The notes under the pieces are model-generated. The model worked only from the letters and a program-made list of their open reading frames with translations, did not search any database and was not told where the DNA came from. The translations under genes were made by a program, and so were the position numbers. Shown here piece by piece: positions 26,689 to 35,304 of a DNA stretch of 64,000 nt. Each line of letters opens with the position of its first letter. The stretch's first letter is position 1. The stretch is from Luteimonas fraxinea (GTDB taxonomy: Bacteria; Pseudomonadota; Gammaproteobacteria; Xanthomonadales; Xanthomonadaceae), in the NCBI RefSeq assembly GCF_021233355.1, contig NZ_CP089507.1, positions 2,667,001 to 2,731,000 on the forward strand, written 5' to 3'.

Positions 26689-27633
26689 ATGCGACGGTGG
26701 CGGGGGCGTGTCTGCCTCTCGCTGTCATTGGCACTGCTCGCGCCGGCCGCACTGGCCGAGCGCGCGTTCGATGTCGGCACTGATGACGCTGCGTTCGATA
26801 ATGTGCAGGCCGCGGTCGATGCGGCAGTCGCAGCCGGCGATGCCGCCACGATCCGGATTGCAGCGGGCATCTGGCGCGGCGTCGTCGACGTGCCGCCGGA
26901 CGCGCCCGCACTGCGGCTCATAGGTGCGGGCACGCAGCACACCCGCATCGTCCAGAATCACTACGCGAGCCGGATCGATCCGCGCACCGGCGAAGCGTTC
27001 GGCACCTACGGCTCGGCAACGATGTTCGTACGCGCCGACGATTTCCATGCCGAGAAACTGACCATCGCCAACGACGCCGGCCCGGTCGGGCAGGCCGTTG
27101 CGCTGGTCGTCGACGGTACGCGCGCGTCCTTCGATGACGTACATCTGCTCGGTCACCAGGACACGCTGTATCTGCGCAATGCCGGCACCCGTGCGTGGTT
27201 CCGCGACTGCCGCATCGAAGGCACGGTCGATTACGTGTTCGGCGCGGCGACCGCCCTGTTCGAACGTTGCGCGCTGCATTCGATTGGCGACGGCTATGTC
27301 ACCGCGCCGTCGACGCCCGCAGACCAGGCCCACGGCTTCGTGTTTCGCGATTGCACCTTGAGCGCCGCGCCCGGTGTGAGCCGTGTCTACCTCGGACGGC
27401 CTTGGCGGCCGCATGGCGCCACGCGCTTCGAGAACTGCCGCATCGATGCGCCGGTGCCGGCCGAGGGCTGGCACGACTGGGGCAAGCCCGACAATCAGAC
27501 CACCGCACGCTTCGCCGAGCACGCCAACACCGGCCCGGGCAGCGCGCTCGACGGCCGTGTGTCCTGGCTGCGCGATACCGCGGCTGCACCCGACACCGCC
27601 ACGCTGATGCAGGACTGGAGACCGTTCGAATGA
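26689..27633 (+). CDS. Pectinesterase (carbohydrate esterase family 8)
   Basis: A 314-residue secreted pectin methylesterase with a right-handed beta-helix fold. The signal peptide is MRRWRGRVCLSLSLALLAP with cleavage near ALAE. Family motifs appear in order: GSATMFVRADDFHAEKLTI, the QAVAL segment, LLGHQDTLY with the first catalytic Asp, GTVDYVFGAATALF with the second, and YLGRPWRP with the substrate-binding Arg and Trp. It removes methyl esters from galacturonan so the next enzyme, a pectate lyase, can cut. The start is uncertain: the frame is open to a GTG at 26638, but that overlaps the receptor gene. The stop overlaps the next ATG as ATGA. Confidence 0.9.
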   Translation: MRRWRGRVCLSLSLALLAPAALAERAFDVGTDDAAFDNVQAAVDAAVAAGDAATIRIAAGIWRGVVDVPPDAPALRLIGAGTQHTRIVQNHYASRIDPRTGEAFGTYGSATMFVRADDFHAEKLTIANDAGPVGQAVALVVDGTRASFDDVHLLGHQDTLYLRNAGTRAWFRDCRIEGTVDYVFGAATALFERCALHSIGDGYVTAPSTPADQAHGFVFRDCTLSAAPGVSRVYLGRPWRPHGATRFENCRIDAPVPAEGWHDWGKPDNQTTARFAEHANTGPGSALDGRVSWLRDTAAAPDTATLMQDWRPFE

Positions 27634-28733
27634 GACGTCCGATGCGTGTGTTGCAGTGTGCCGTGCTGCTGGTGGGCCTCGTCGCGGGCACAGTGGTGTT
27701 CGCCGCTCGAGTGGATCCGGTCGCCGAGCGCATGTTGCAGGCGCAGACCGCGTCGGGCGGCTGGCCCAAGCATCTCGACGGCAAGGCCATCGATTACGCG
27801 AAGCCGTTCGATGCCGCCGCGAGCGCCGCGCATGCGCAGGCCGATCGCGCTGACGACGCGACGATCGACAACGATGCGACCACGCGCGAGATCGCGCATC
27901 TGGTGGACGCCTGGCGCACGCACGGCGACGCCCGCTACCGCGATGCCGCCGTGCGCGGCGTCGACTACCTGCTCGCCGCGCAATACGCCAACGGCGGCTG
28001 GCCGCAGTTCCATCCGGACCGCTCCAGCTATCGCGGCCAGGTGACCTTCAACGACGACGCGATGACCCAGGTCGTCGGCCTGCTGCAGGACATCGCCGAA
28101 GGCGAAGGCGCACTCGCGGCATTGCAGCCGCTGCGTGGCGACGCCGCGGCGGGCGCGGTCGAACGGGCGATCGCATTGATCCTCTACCTGCAGGTCCGTA
28201 TCGACGGCACGCCGACGATCTGGGCCGCGCAATACGACGAGACCACGCTGCAGCCGGCCACCGCACGCAGTTACGAGCTGCCGTCGCTGGCGAGCAGCGA
28301 GTCGGTCGCGATCGTCCGCCTGCTGATGCGACAGCCGCCGTCGCCGCGCGTCGTCGATGCGATCGAGAACGCGGCGGCATGGTTCGAGGCGCACGATCTG
28401 GAAGACACCGCGATCGAACGCATCGGCCGCGACGGATCGCGTCCGCGCGATGTCCGTCTCGTCGCGCATGCGGGCGCAAAGGTCTGGGCACGGTTCTACG
28501 ATCTGCAGCGGCAACAGCCGTTGCTGGTCGATCGTGGCGGCGCGGTGGTCGCGTCGCTGGCTGACATGTCGCAAGAACGCCGCACCGGCTATGCCTGGTA
28601 CGGCATCTGGCCGCAGGCGCTGCTGGAAAAGGATCTGCCGCAATGGCGTCGCCGCCATGCGCTGGAGGGCCGACAATCCGTAATGACGTGCCGGCTGCGG
28701 CTGGCGCGCGCTGTCGAGGAGATCGAGTGTTGA
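27630..28733 (+). CDS. Pectate lyase, polysaccharide lyase family 10
   Basis: A 367-residue secreted lyase. A signal peptide (about 1-26) precedes the PL10 (alpha/alpha) domain, with the signatures TASGGWPKHLDG, TIDNDATTREI and YLLAAQYANGGWPQFHPDR, and a C-terminal GYAWYGIWPQALLEKDLPQW. It cleaves de-esterified homogalacturonan by beta-elimination, giving unsaturated oligogalacturonides. It overlaps the CE8 gene by ATGA and the next gene by a few bases. About 22 residues after the usual family end (from RRRHALEGRQ on) look like extra sequence, possibly read-through into the former gap before the next gene. Confidence 0.9.
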   Translation: MRRPMRVLQCAVLLVGLVAGTVVFAARVDPVAERMLQAQTASGGWPKHLDGKAIDYAKPFDAAASAAHAQADRADDATIDNDATTREIAHLVDAWRTHGDARYRDAAVRGVDYLLAAQYANGGWPQFHPDRSSYRGQVTFNDDAMTQVVGLLQDIAEGEGALAALQPLRGDAAAGAVERAIALILYLQVRIDGTPTIWAAQYDETTLQPATARSYELPSLASSESVAIVRLLMRQPPSPRVVDAIENAAAWFEAHDLEDTAIERIGRDGSRPRDVRLVAHAGAKVWARFYDLQRQQPLLVDRGGAVVASLADMSQERRTGYAWYGIWPQALLEKDLPQWRRRHALEGRQSVMTCRLRLARAVEEIEC

Positions 28734-31700
28734 ACCAGATGTCGAAGCGAATCCTGGCCGTCGCCTGTGCCCTGGGCCTGTCCGCCGCCGTCCATGCGGA
28801 CGATACGCCCCGCCTGCTGTTCCACGTGTCGGCCGACCAGGATTTCGTCGCCGATACCGCGGCCGGCGATCCGGTGCCGAACTTCAAGGACAAGGTGCGC
28901 CTGGTCGATGACGGCGTGCGCGGCCGTGCGATCGAATGGGACGACGACGGCGTGCTGTCGTGGAACGCACCCGGCAACATCGACGCCGCACGCGGCACGC
29001 TGAGCTTCTTCTGGCGCTCGCGTGATCCCGTCGGCGAGGCGCCGTTCGTGATCTTCCGCGTCGGCTATGCCGACCACTCCAGCTGGGACATGGCCTGGCT
29101 GCGCATCGACTGGAACGGCGAAGGCTTCGACGCCTTCGTGACCGACGCCAACCTGGCGCGCACGCGCGTCTCGTTCAAGATGGATGCCGCGCCCGCCGCC
29201 GATGCGTGGACGCATGTGGCGTTTGCTTGGGACGAGACCATCGGCGTGCGCCTGTACGTCGACGGCCGCGAGGTGGCGCGCGAAGACCGCCCGGCGAATG
29301 CGCAGGCCGGCTTCGACTACGACGCCGGGCTGGACCAGTTCGGTCTGGCCGCGCGCATCCTCGCGCCGCACCAGGTGCAGAGCCGCTACAACTTCCTGCG
29401 TGGCAGCGATTTCGACGACATCCGCGTGCACGACCGCATGCTCGACGCCAGCGGTGTGCAGGCCGTGCGCGGTTTCCGCGCGCCGACCGCTGCCGTGGCG
29501 CCGAATGATCGCCATGCCGCGTGGCTGTTCCGCCACGGCTGGGCGGACGGCGCCGCGCCGCCGGTGCTCGACGCGCCGGTGACGACGATCCGCAAGGTCG
29601 AGTTCGCCGACACCAAGGACCTGAAGCTGTGGATGTGGAAGGCCACCGACGGCATCGCCGAGACGACGTGGCCGGGCGTCTACAACCGCTCGCGACTGCG
29701 CGGGCGCGACGACTACTTCCAGTTGCCCGACTGGAACACTTATGTCGACGGCGGCAAGGCGCTGGATCTGACCCTGCCTGATGAACCCTTCAACCGCATC
29801 GAACTACGCGGCGCCGCGTATGGCGAAGCGACCTACGGCGCCGATGCCGACACGCAGCAGCCGCTGTTCTCGCGCCATCAGGGCACAGTGCGCAGCTTGG
29901 ATGACTTCGAGACCCGGCAGGGCGGTCATCTGCGCTTCGCCAACACCGCGCAGGAAACCCCGATCCAGGAGATCTGGGCCTACCACGTCAGCGATGCCGC
30001 CGAGCCCGAAGGCTCGGTGAAGCAGGCGTACACGATCCGCAGCAATGCCGAGATCGACTACACCAACCTCGCCGACCTGCGCGCCTTCATCGAAGGTCGT
30101 TACGCCCCCGAAGAACGCAGCATGGTGCTGGCGCTGCCGGGTCGCGCGGCCTTCCGCGAACGAACCACGCCGCCGGTGCGCGAGGCCAAGCAGCCGATCG
30201 TGCACGTGCTGATTCCGTCGGGCATCGGCAACGCGCCGGCCGCGCAGCCGTTGATCCGCAGCTGGGCGCACAGCTGGGAGAACATGTACGACGGGCTCGA
30301 CGGCATCGCCATCGACATTCCCGCATTGAAGCTGCCGGCGACGCACAGCGTGGACGGCGCAGACGCGATCCCGCTCAACATCCGCATCAAGGATCCGATC
30401 TGGCCGGCGCGCGACATGATCGACGTGTCGGTCTCGGTGACACCGGGCGAGAAGCGCACGCTATGGCTGGACATGCGCGACCGCATCCTGACCCAGGACA
30501 GCCTGTGGATCAGCATCGCCTCGGCCGCACCGGGATTCGATGCGGCCGCGCTCGACGGCGCCGAAGTGCGCATGGTCTACAAGCCGCGCGAAGAGGCGAT
30601 CGCCGAGCACGTCACTGATCGCTTCAACCAGGTGCGCGACAACTGGGGCTTCCTGGTCGAGGAGCACACGACGTCGAAGCGTCAGCGTCTGTATGCGCGC
30701 GCGTTCGCGGACATCAGCGATCTGCTGCGGGTGGATCCGGGCCACGAACTGGGCCGGCGCTACTGGAACTACATGAGCTACAACAGCCAGGGCCTGCCGC
30801 CGTTCGAGCAGCCGCAGGCGCCGGCCGGCGTGCCGCTGTGGGCGTTCCGCCAACTGGAAGACCTCAAGGCCGTGCGCCACTTCATCGAGTGGTGGATCGA
30901 CGAGCGCCAGGTCGAGTTCGGCGATTTCGGTGGCGGCATTTCCGACGACAGCGATCTGTCGCAGCAGTGGCCGGGTCTGGCGCTGATGGGCGTGATCCCG
31001 GACAAGATCAATGCTTCGATCACCGCACTGGCCGATGCGGCCTACGCGAACGACATGTTCGCCGGTGGCCTGTCGACGATCGAGACCGACGAGCTGCATG
31101 CCTACGAGGAAGGCATCAACACCAACAGCGCGATGTACCTGCTCAACTGGGGCGACCCGCTGACCACGACGCGCCTGATGGAAACCGTGCGCGATCTCGA
31201 CGAGAAGATCGTGCTGCGCAATCCGCAGGCCCACGTGCTGTTCTCGAGCAACTGGTTCGGCGGCAACAAGGTCTACCGCGAGCCGCGCTGGCAGTGGCAG
31301 AAGCCGTACTCGTTCCCGGTGCTGCATCCGGCGTTCCTGCTCGGTGTGTTCAATGCCGACCCGACCAGCCGCGCGATGATCACCGGCCTGGCCGATGGCT
31401 ATCTCGCCCACGCCTACACCGACCAGAAGGGCGCCTGGCAATTGCCCAACGAGATCAACTGGGCAACCGGCGAGCGCCGCGGTGGCGATCTGTTCGACGG
31501 TTCCGGCGGCGCCGACACCATGCACCTGTACTGGGCCGCGTGGCGCTGGACCGGTGACGAAAAGTACCTGCAGCCGCTGCAGTACCGCGTGGACCGCAGT
31601 GGTCCGGCGGGCCTGTCGAACCTGGCCGAGAACTACGTCGACGTGCTCGGCAAGCGCGAGGACTGGGGCACGCGTCTGCAGCAGTCGGCCGACAAGGGCG

Positions 31701-32554
31701 ACACCGGCGTGCAGAGCGTGTTCGCCTGGCAGCAGACCGGCAACAAGGCGTATCTCGAAGCCCTGCATGCCGATGGCATCCAGGCCAAGGCGATGCGCGA
31801 ATACATGAACACCGAAGGCCACTGGTGGTCGGACCGTGTCGATGCGCCGAGCGAGTTCCTGCAGCGTGCCCGCCTCGGTGGTCTGGCCCTGCGTCGCAAC
31901 ACCACGTATCCCGGTCACACGGTGAGCTGGCGCTTCGCCGACGACGCGCAGGCGGAAACTGTCGCACTGCTGGTGTCGGCGCCATCGCGCGAGGCGTTCA
32001 AGGTGATCGCGCACAACACCGGCGCGCGCACCGCGAACGCGGCGATGACCGGCTGGAACGTCGCGCCCGGCCGCTGGCGCATCACCAGCGGTGTGGACCG
32101 CAACGGCGACGAGACCATCGACGGCCGCGCGCAGACGCGCGAGGTGCTGCTGGAGTCGAGCGCATCGGTGGACCTGTCGTTCGCGTCCGGCCAGACCCAG
32201 GTGTTCGAGTTCGAGCTGATCGAAGCCGGCACGCCGGTCGAGATGCGCGCCGACATCGGCATCGGTCGCGGCGACGTGCGCGTGGTCGACGGTGCGGTCG
32301 AGGTGACCGTGCATAGCCTCGGCCATGCCGATGCGCCGGGCGGCGTCGCGATCCTGGAGGACGCGCGGGGCCGCGAGCTTGCGCGTGCAGACATTCCCGC
32401 ACTCGAAGCGCCGCGTGACCTGCAGCCGCGCAACGCGACGCTGCGTCTGGAACACGCGGCCGGCGTCGATCCGCGCGGTGGCCGCGTGCGCATCGCGCTG
32501 CCGGGTGACGGCGAGGAAGTGACGCGACTCAACAACATCGCCGAGGTGCATTGA
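28727..32554 (+). CDS. Large secreted LamG-containing protein of unknown activity in the pectin operon
   Basis: A 1275-residue exported protein I cannot assign to a known enzyme family. After a signal peptide (about 5-26), residues about 45-270 form a LamG/concanavalin-like jelly-roll (GTLSFFWRSRDPVGEAPFVI, WTHVAFAWDETIGVRLYVDG). A long middle section follows. Residues about 690-960 look like an (alpha/alpha) toroid with conserved-looking acidic clusters GDFGGGISDDSD (732-743) and ELHAYEEG (789-796), suggesting a lyase or glycoside hydrolase active site. The last 160 residues form an Ig/CARDB-like beta domain. I chose the GTG at 28727 because GAGGAG lies five bases before it; the ATG at 28739 is too far from it. 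Its coupling to CE8, PL10 and GH43 genes implies a role in rhamnogalacturonan or pectin breakdown. Confidence 0.75.
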   Translation: MLNQMSKRILAVACALGLSAAVHADDTPRLLFHVSADQDFVADTAAGDPVPNFKDKVRLVDDGVRGRAIEWDDDGVLSWNAPGNIDAARGTLSFFWRSRDPVGEAPFVIFRVGYADHSSWDMAWLRIDWNGEGFDAFVTDANLARTRVSFKMDAAPAADAWTHVAFAWDETIGVRLYVDGREVAREDRPANAQAGFDYDAGLDQFGLAARILAPHQVQSRYNFLRGSDFDDIRVHDRMLDASGVQAVRGFRAPTAAVAPNDRHAAWLFRHGWADGAAPPVLDAPVTTIRKVEFADTKDLKLWMWKATDGIAETTWPGVYNRSRLRGRDDYFQLPDWNTYVDGGKALDLTLPDEPFNRIELRGAAYGEATYGADADTQQPLFSRHQGTVRSLDDFETRQGGHLRFANTAQETPIQEIWAYHVSDAAEPEGSVKQAYTIRSNAEIDYTNLADLRAFIEGRYAPEERSMVLALPGRAAFRERTTPPVREAKQPIVHVLIPSGIGNAPAAQPLIRSWAHSWENMYDGLDGIAIDIPALKLPATHSVDGADAIPLNIRIKDPIWPARDMIDVSVSVTPGEKRTLWLDMRDRILTQDSLWISIASAAPGFDAAALDGAEVRMVYKPREEAIAEHVTDRFNQVRDNWGFLVEEHTTSKRQRLYARAFADISDLLRVDPGHELGRRYWNYMSYNSQGLPPFEQPQAPAGVPLWAFRQLEDLKAVRHFIEWWIDERQVEFGDFGGGISDDSDLSQQWPGLALMGVIPDKINASITALADAAYANDMFAGGLSTIETDELHAYEEGINTNSAMYLLNWGDPLTTTRLMETVRDLDEKIVLRNPQAHVLFSSNWFGGNKVYREPRWQWQKPYSFPVLHPAFLLGVFNADPTSRAMITGLADGYLAHAYTDQKGAWQLPNEINWATGERRGGDLFDGSGGADTMHLYWAAWRWTGDEKYLQPLQYRVDRSGPAGLSNLAENYVDVLGKREDWGTRLQQSADKGDTGVQSVFAWQQTGNKAYLEALHADGIQAKAMREYMNTEGHWWSDRVDAPSEFLQRARLGGLALRRNTTYPGHTVSWRFADDAQAETVALLVSAPSREAFKVIAHNTGARTANAAMTGWNVAPGRWRITSGVDRNGDETIDGRAQTREVLLESSASVDLSFASGQTQVFEFELIEAGTPVEMRADIGIGRGDVRVVDGAVEVTVHSLGHADAPGGVAILEDARGRELARADIPALEAPRDLQPRNATLRLEHAAGVDPRGGRVRIALPGDGEEVTRLNNIAEVH

Positions 32555-34284
32555 TGCCGGCGCATCGCGGTCTCCGGGCCGCGCTGCTGGCGGTCGCGAT
32601 CGCGGGTGCCTGCACGGCACCGGCCATCGCGCAGCCGCCGATGGCGCCGGGCATGTGGATGCCGGATCAGGGAAACGGCACCTACGCCAATCCGATCCTG
32701 GCCGGCGACTACTCCGATCCGGATATCGTCCGGGTCGGCGAGGACTACTACCTCACCGCGTCCAGCTTCGCGAACGTGCCCGGCCTGCCGGTGCTGCATT
32801 CGCGTGATCTGGTGAACTGGACGCTGGTCGGCCATGCGCTGACCCGTCTGCCGCAGGCGCACCACGACGTGCCGCGTCGCGGTGGCGGGGTGTGGGCGCC
32901 GGCGATCCGCCATCACGACGGCCTGTTCCGCATCTTCTGGGGCGATCCGGATTTCGGCATCTACACCGTGACCGCCAAAGATCCGGCCGGTCCGTGGAGC
33001 GATCCGATCCTCGTCGACAATCCCGGCGGCGCGATCGATCCGGCGCCCTTTTGGGACGACGACGGCCAGGGCTGGATCGTCTACTCGTACGCGAAATCGC
33101 GCTCGGGCAAGATCAATCTCGTCGCGCTCAAACAGCTCGACGACAGCGGCACGCGCGCGGTCGGCGAGGAACGCATCATCGTCGACGGCGACACGCTGGC
33201 GCAGGTCGAGACCTCGGACGGGCCCAAAACTTGGGTCGTCATCGAGGGCGGCAAACTCTACAAGCGCGACGGCTGGTACTGGCTGTTCACGCCGGCCGGT
33301 GGCGTCAAGGGCGGCTGGCAGGGCGTGTTCCGTTCGCGCGACATCGCCGGGCCGTACGAAGCGCGTAACGTGCTCGACCAGGGCGACACGCCGGTCAACG
33401 GTCCGCATCAGGGCGGCTGGGTCGACACGCCGCAGGGCGAACACTGGTTCGTGCATTTCTCGGATGCGGATGCGTACGGGCGCCGCGTGCATCTGCAGCC
33501 GATGACCTGGAACGCCGACGGCTGGCCGCTGATCGGCACGCCGCAGCCGGGCATGCACCGCGGGCAGCCGGTGCTGACGCATGCAAAGCCCGCATTGCCG
33601 CCGCAGCCTGCGATTGCGCCGGTCGTCGACGACAGTTTCGATGACGGCTTCCACATCGGCTGGCAGTGGCAATCGAATCCGGCGGCCGACTGGCATGACG
33701 CATCCGCCAAGGGCGTGCTGCGGCTGAAGTCGGCGTCGTCGCCGGACAACCTGTGGGAAGCCGGCCACGTGCTGTCGCAGAAGCTGCCGGGCATGACCTT
33801 CAGTGCGACGACGACGCTGGAGTTCGCACCGGTCGCGGTCGGCGAGCGCGCGGGGCTCACGCTGTTCGGTGCTGCCTACGGCTGGATCGGACTCGAGCAC
33901 ACGGCGGACGGCACGCGTCTCGTGCAGGTCACGCGCGAGGACGCGGCCGGGCAGGGCGATGCGCGCAGCGTGACTGCCGACGTCGCGATCGACGGGCCGG
34001 TCCACCTGCGTGTCGATGTGGCGCCGGTCGAAGTCGCCGTCGCGCCGCCGGCGGATCCCACGCGCTACTGGCCGTCGATGGAACGCGCGTATCACGCACG
34101 CGCCCAGTTCCACTACAGCCTCGACGGCGACACCTGGATCACGCTCGGCGAACCGGTGACTGTGCTGCCGGGTCGATGGGTGGGCGCGCAGCTGGGCCTG
34201 TTCGCGCAGAGTCCGGCCGGCACGCCGGCGTTCACTGCGACGCGCGTCGGCTACGCGGACTTCGACGACTTCCGCGTGCGCTGA
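32554..34284 (+). CDS. Glycoside hydrolase family 43 protein
   Basis: A 576-residue secreted enzyme. The signal peptide ends near AIAQ. The five-bladed propeller domain (about 40-345) shows the three GH43 catalytic acids: the general base in AGDYSDPDIVR, the pKa-tuning Asp in AIDPAPFWDD and the general acid Glu in VVIEGGKLYKRDG. A C-terminal beta-sandwich (about 360-576) resembles the usual accessory domain of GH43 xylosidases and arabinofuranosidases. It probably trims arabinose, xylose or galactose side chains from pectin; the exact sugar is not clear from sequence. The ATG overlaps the preceding TGA by one base, so it is the last gene of the coupled CE8-PL10-LamG-GH43 set. Confidence 0.88.
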   Translation: MPAHRGLRAALLAVAIAGACTAPAIAQPPMAPGMWMPDQGNGTYANPILAGDYSDPDIVRVGEDYYLTASSFANVPGLPVLHSRDLVNWTLVGHALTRLPQAHHDVPRRGGGVWAPAIRHHDGLFRIFWGDPDFGIYTVTAKDPAGPWSDPILVDNPGGAIDPAPFWDDDGQGWIVYSYAKSRSGKINLVALKQLDDSGTRAVGEERIIVDGDTLAQVETSDGPKTWVVIEGGKLYKRDGWYWLFTPAGGVKGGWQGVFRSRDIAGPYEARNVLDQGDTPVNGPHQGGWVDTPQGEHWFVHFSDADAYGRRVHLQPMTWNADGWPLIGTPQPGMHRGQPVLTHAKPALPPQPAIAPVVDDSFDDGFHIGWQWQSNPAADWHDASAKGVLRLKSASSPDNLWEAGHVLSQKLPGMTFSATTTLEFAPVAVGERAGLTLFGAAYGWIGLEHTADGTRLVQVTREDAAGQGDARSVTADVAIDGPVHLRVDVAPVEVAVAPPADPTRYWPSMERAYHARAQFHYSLDGDTWITLGEPVTVLPGRWVGAQLGLFAQSPAGTPAFTATRVGYADFDDFRVR

Positions 34285-34319
34285 GGCAAGCGGCGCGCGT
34301 CGTTTCGACCCGCGTCCGC

Positions 34320-35201
34320 TCAGAGAATCAGGTTGCGTCGCAGCGCCGGCACCTGCTGCGCGAGTTCGTCGGCAACGATTGCCGCGAACAGCGCGGCGCC
34401 TTCCGGGCCGAGATGCGTGTAGTCGAACGCGAGCTTGGCCTGGCCCATCGGTTCCGTGGCGGCGTTGTCCTGGGCGATGGCTGGTGAGGGTGATGCTGAA
34501 GTCGCCACAGGCGCAGCGGACGGCGGCGCACCGATCGTCGTCCCCGCCTGCGCGGCCACGACCTGTTCGGGCGCCGCAGGACGTTGCGCTGTGCGCATCG
34601 CCAGCACCGGCCCCATGCCCTGCACCAGCGCCCGGCTGCGTGCGTGCAGGTCGACCAGCGAGACATCGAGTTCGCGTGCGACCGTGCGCGTTGCCTCGGC
34701 CCAGGGCGCGAGATCGTCGAGCAGCTTGCCGTTTTCGAACTGGCGCCGCGTCAACGGCGTGACCAGCACCGGATGCGCACCGGCGGCGCGGATCTCGGCG
34801 ACATAGCGGCGCAGGTTGTCCGGGTACTCGGTCGCCAGATCGGTCGAGCGGCCCGGCTTGCCCGGCTGGTCGTTGTGGCCGAACTGCACCAGCACATAGA
34901 CCGCATCGAAGGGCCCGGCGCGCATCTCGTGCAACGCGATCTCCCACGAGCCTTCGGCGCGGTAGTTGTAGGTGCTGCGGCCGCCGCGGGCGAGGTTGGT
35001 GCAGGCGAGAAACGAGGCGACATGACGATCGCAGAACGCACCGCCCCAGCCGCCCTGTACGGCGGTCGTGGAATCGCCGACCAGCACGATCTTGCTGGCA
35101 CGGATCGGCGTCACCGGCGGCCGCAAGGGGTCATCGGCCGCGATCGCGGACCACGGCGCGAGCACAGCGCAGGCGAGGGCGGTAGCAAGATATCGACGCA
35201 T
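34320..35201 (-). CDS. Rhamnogalacturonan acetylesterase-like SGNH hydrolase (CE12 type)
   Basis: A 293-residue secreted esterase. After the signal peptide (cleavage near AIAA), SGNH motifs appear in order: VGDSTTAVQG with nucleophile Ser44, ARGGRSTYNY, GHND with Asn110, and DYTHLGPEGA with Asp260 and His263. It should remove acetyl groups from rhamnogalacturonan I. Unusually, residues about 203-254 form a Pro/Ala/Ser/Gln-rich low-complexity insert just before the catalytic Asp-His block. It is the third gene of a minus-strand set with two other esterases, separated by 103 bases from the carboxylesterase stop, and converges on the GH43 gene. Confidence 0.85.
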   Translation of the reverse strand: MRRYLATALACAVLAPWSAIAADDPLRPPVTPIRASKIVLVGDSTTAVQGGWGGAFCDRHVASFLACTNLARGGRSTYNYRAEGSWEIALHEMRAGPFDAVYVLVQFGHNDQPGKPGRSTDLATEYPDNLRRYVAEIRAAGAHPVLVTPLTRRQFENGKLLDDLAPWAEATRTVARELDVSLVDLHARSRALVQGMGPVLAMRTAQRPAAPEQVVAAQAGTTIGAPPSAAPVATSASPSPAIAQDNAATEPMGQAKLAFDYTHLGPEGAALFAAIVADELAQQVPALRRNLIL

Positions 35202-35304
35202 CAACACGGTTCCAGGCAGGGAGTGGAGGGCGACGGTCCGTGTCGCGGCATCAGCCGGCGCGTCTGCCGCATCCAGTGCGGACACACACAGGCCGAAGTC
35301 GCGG

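Noticed and set aside
27195..27629. Upstream extension of the PL10 frame into the CE8 gene
   Set aside because: The signal peptide and ATGA coupling define the start at 27630; the upstream part is a shadow of CE8.
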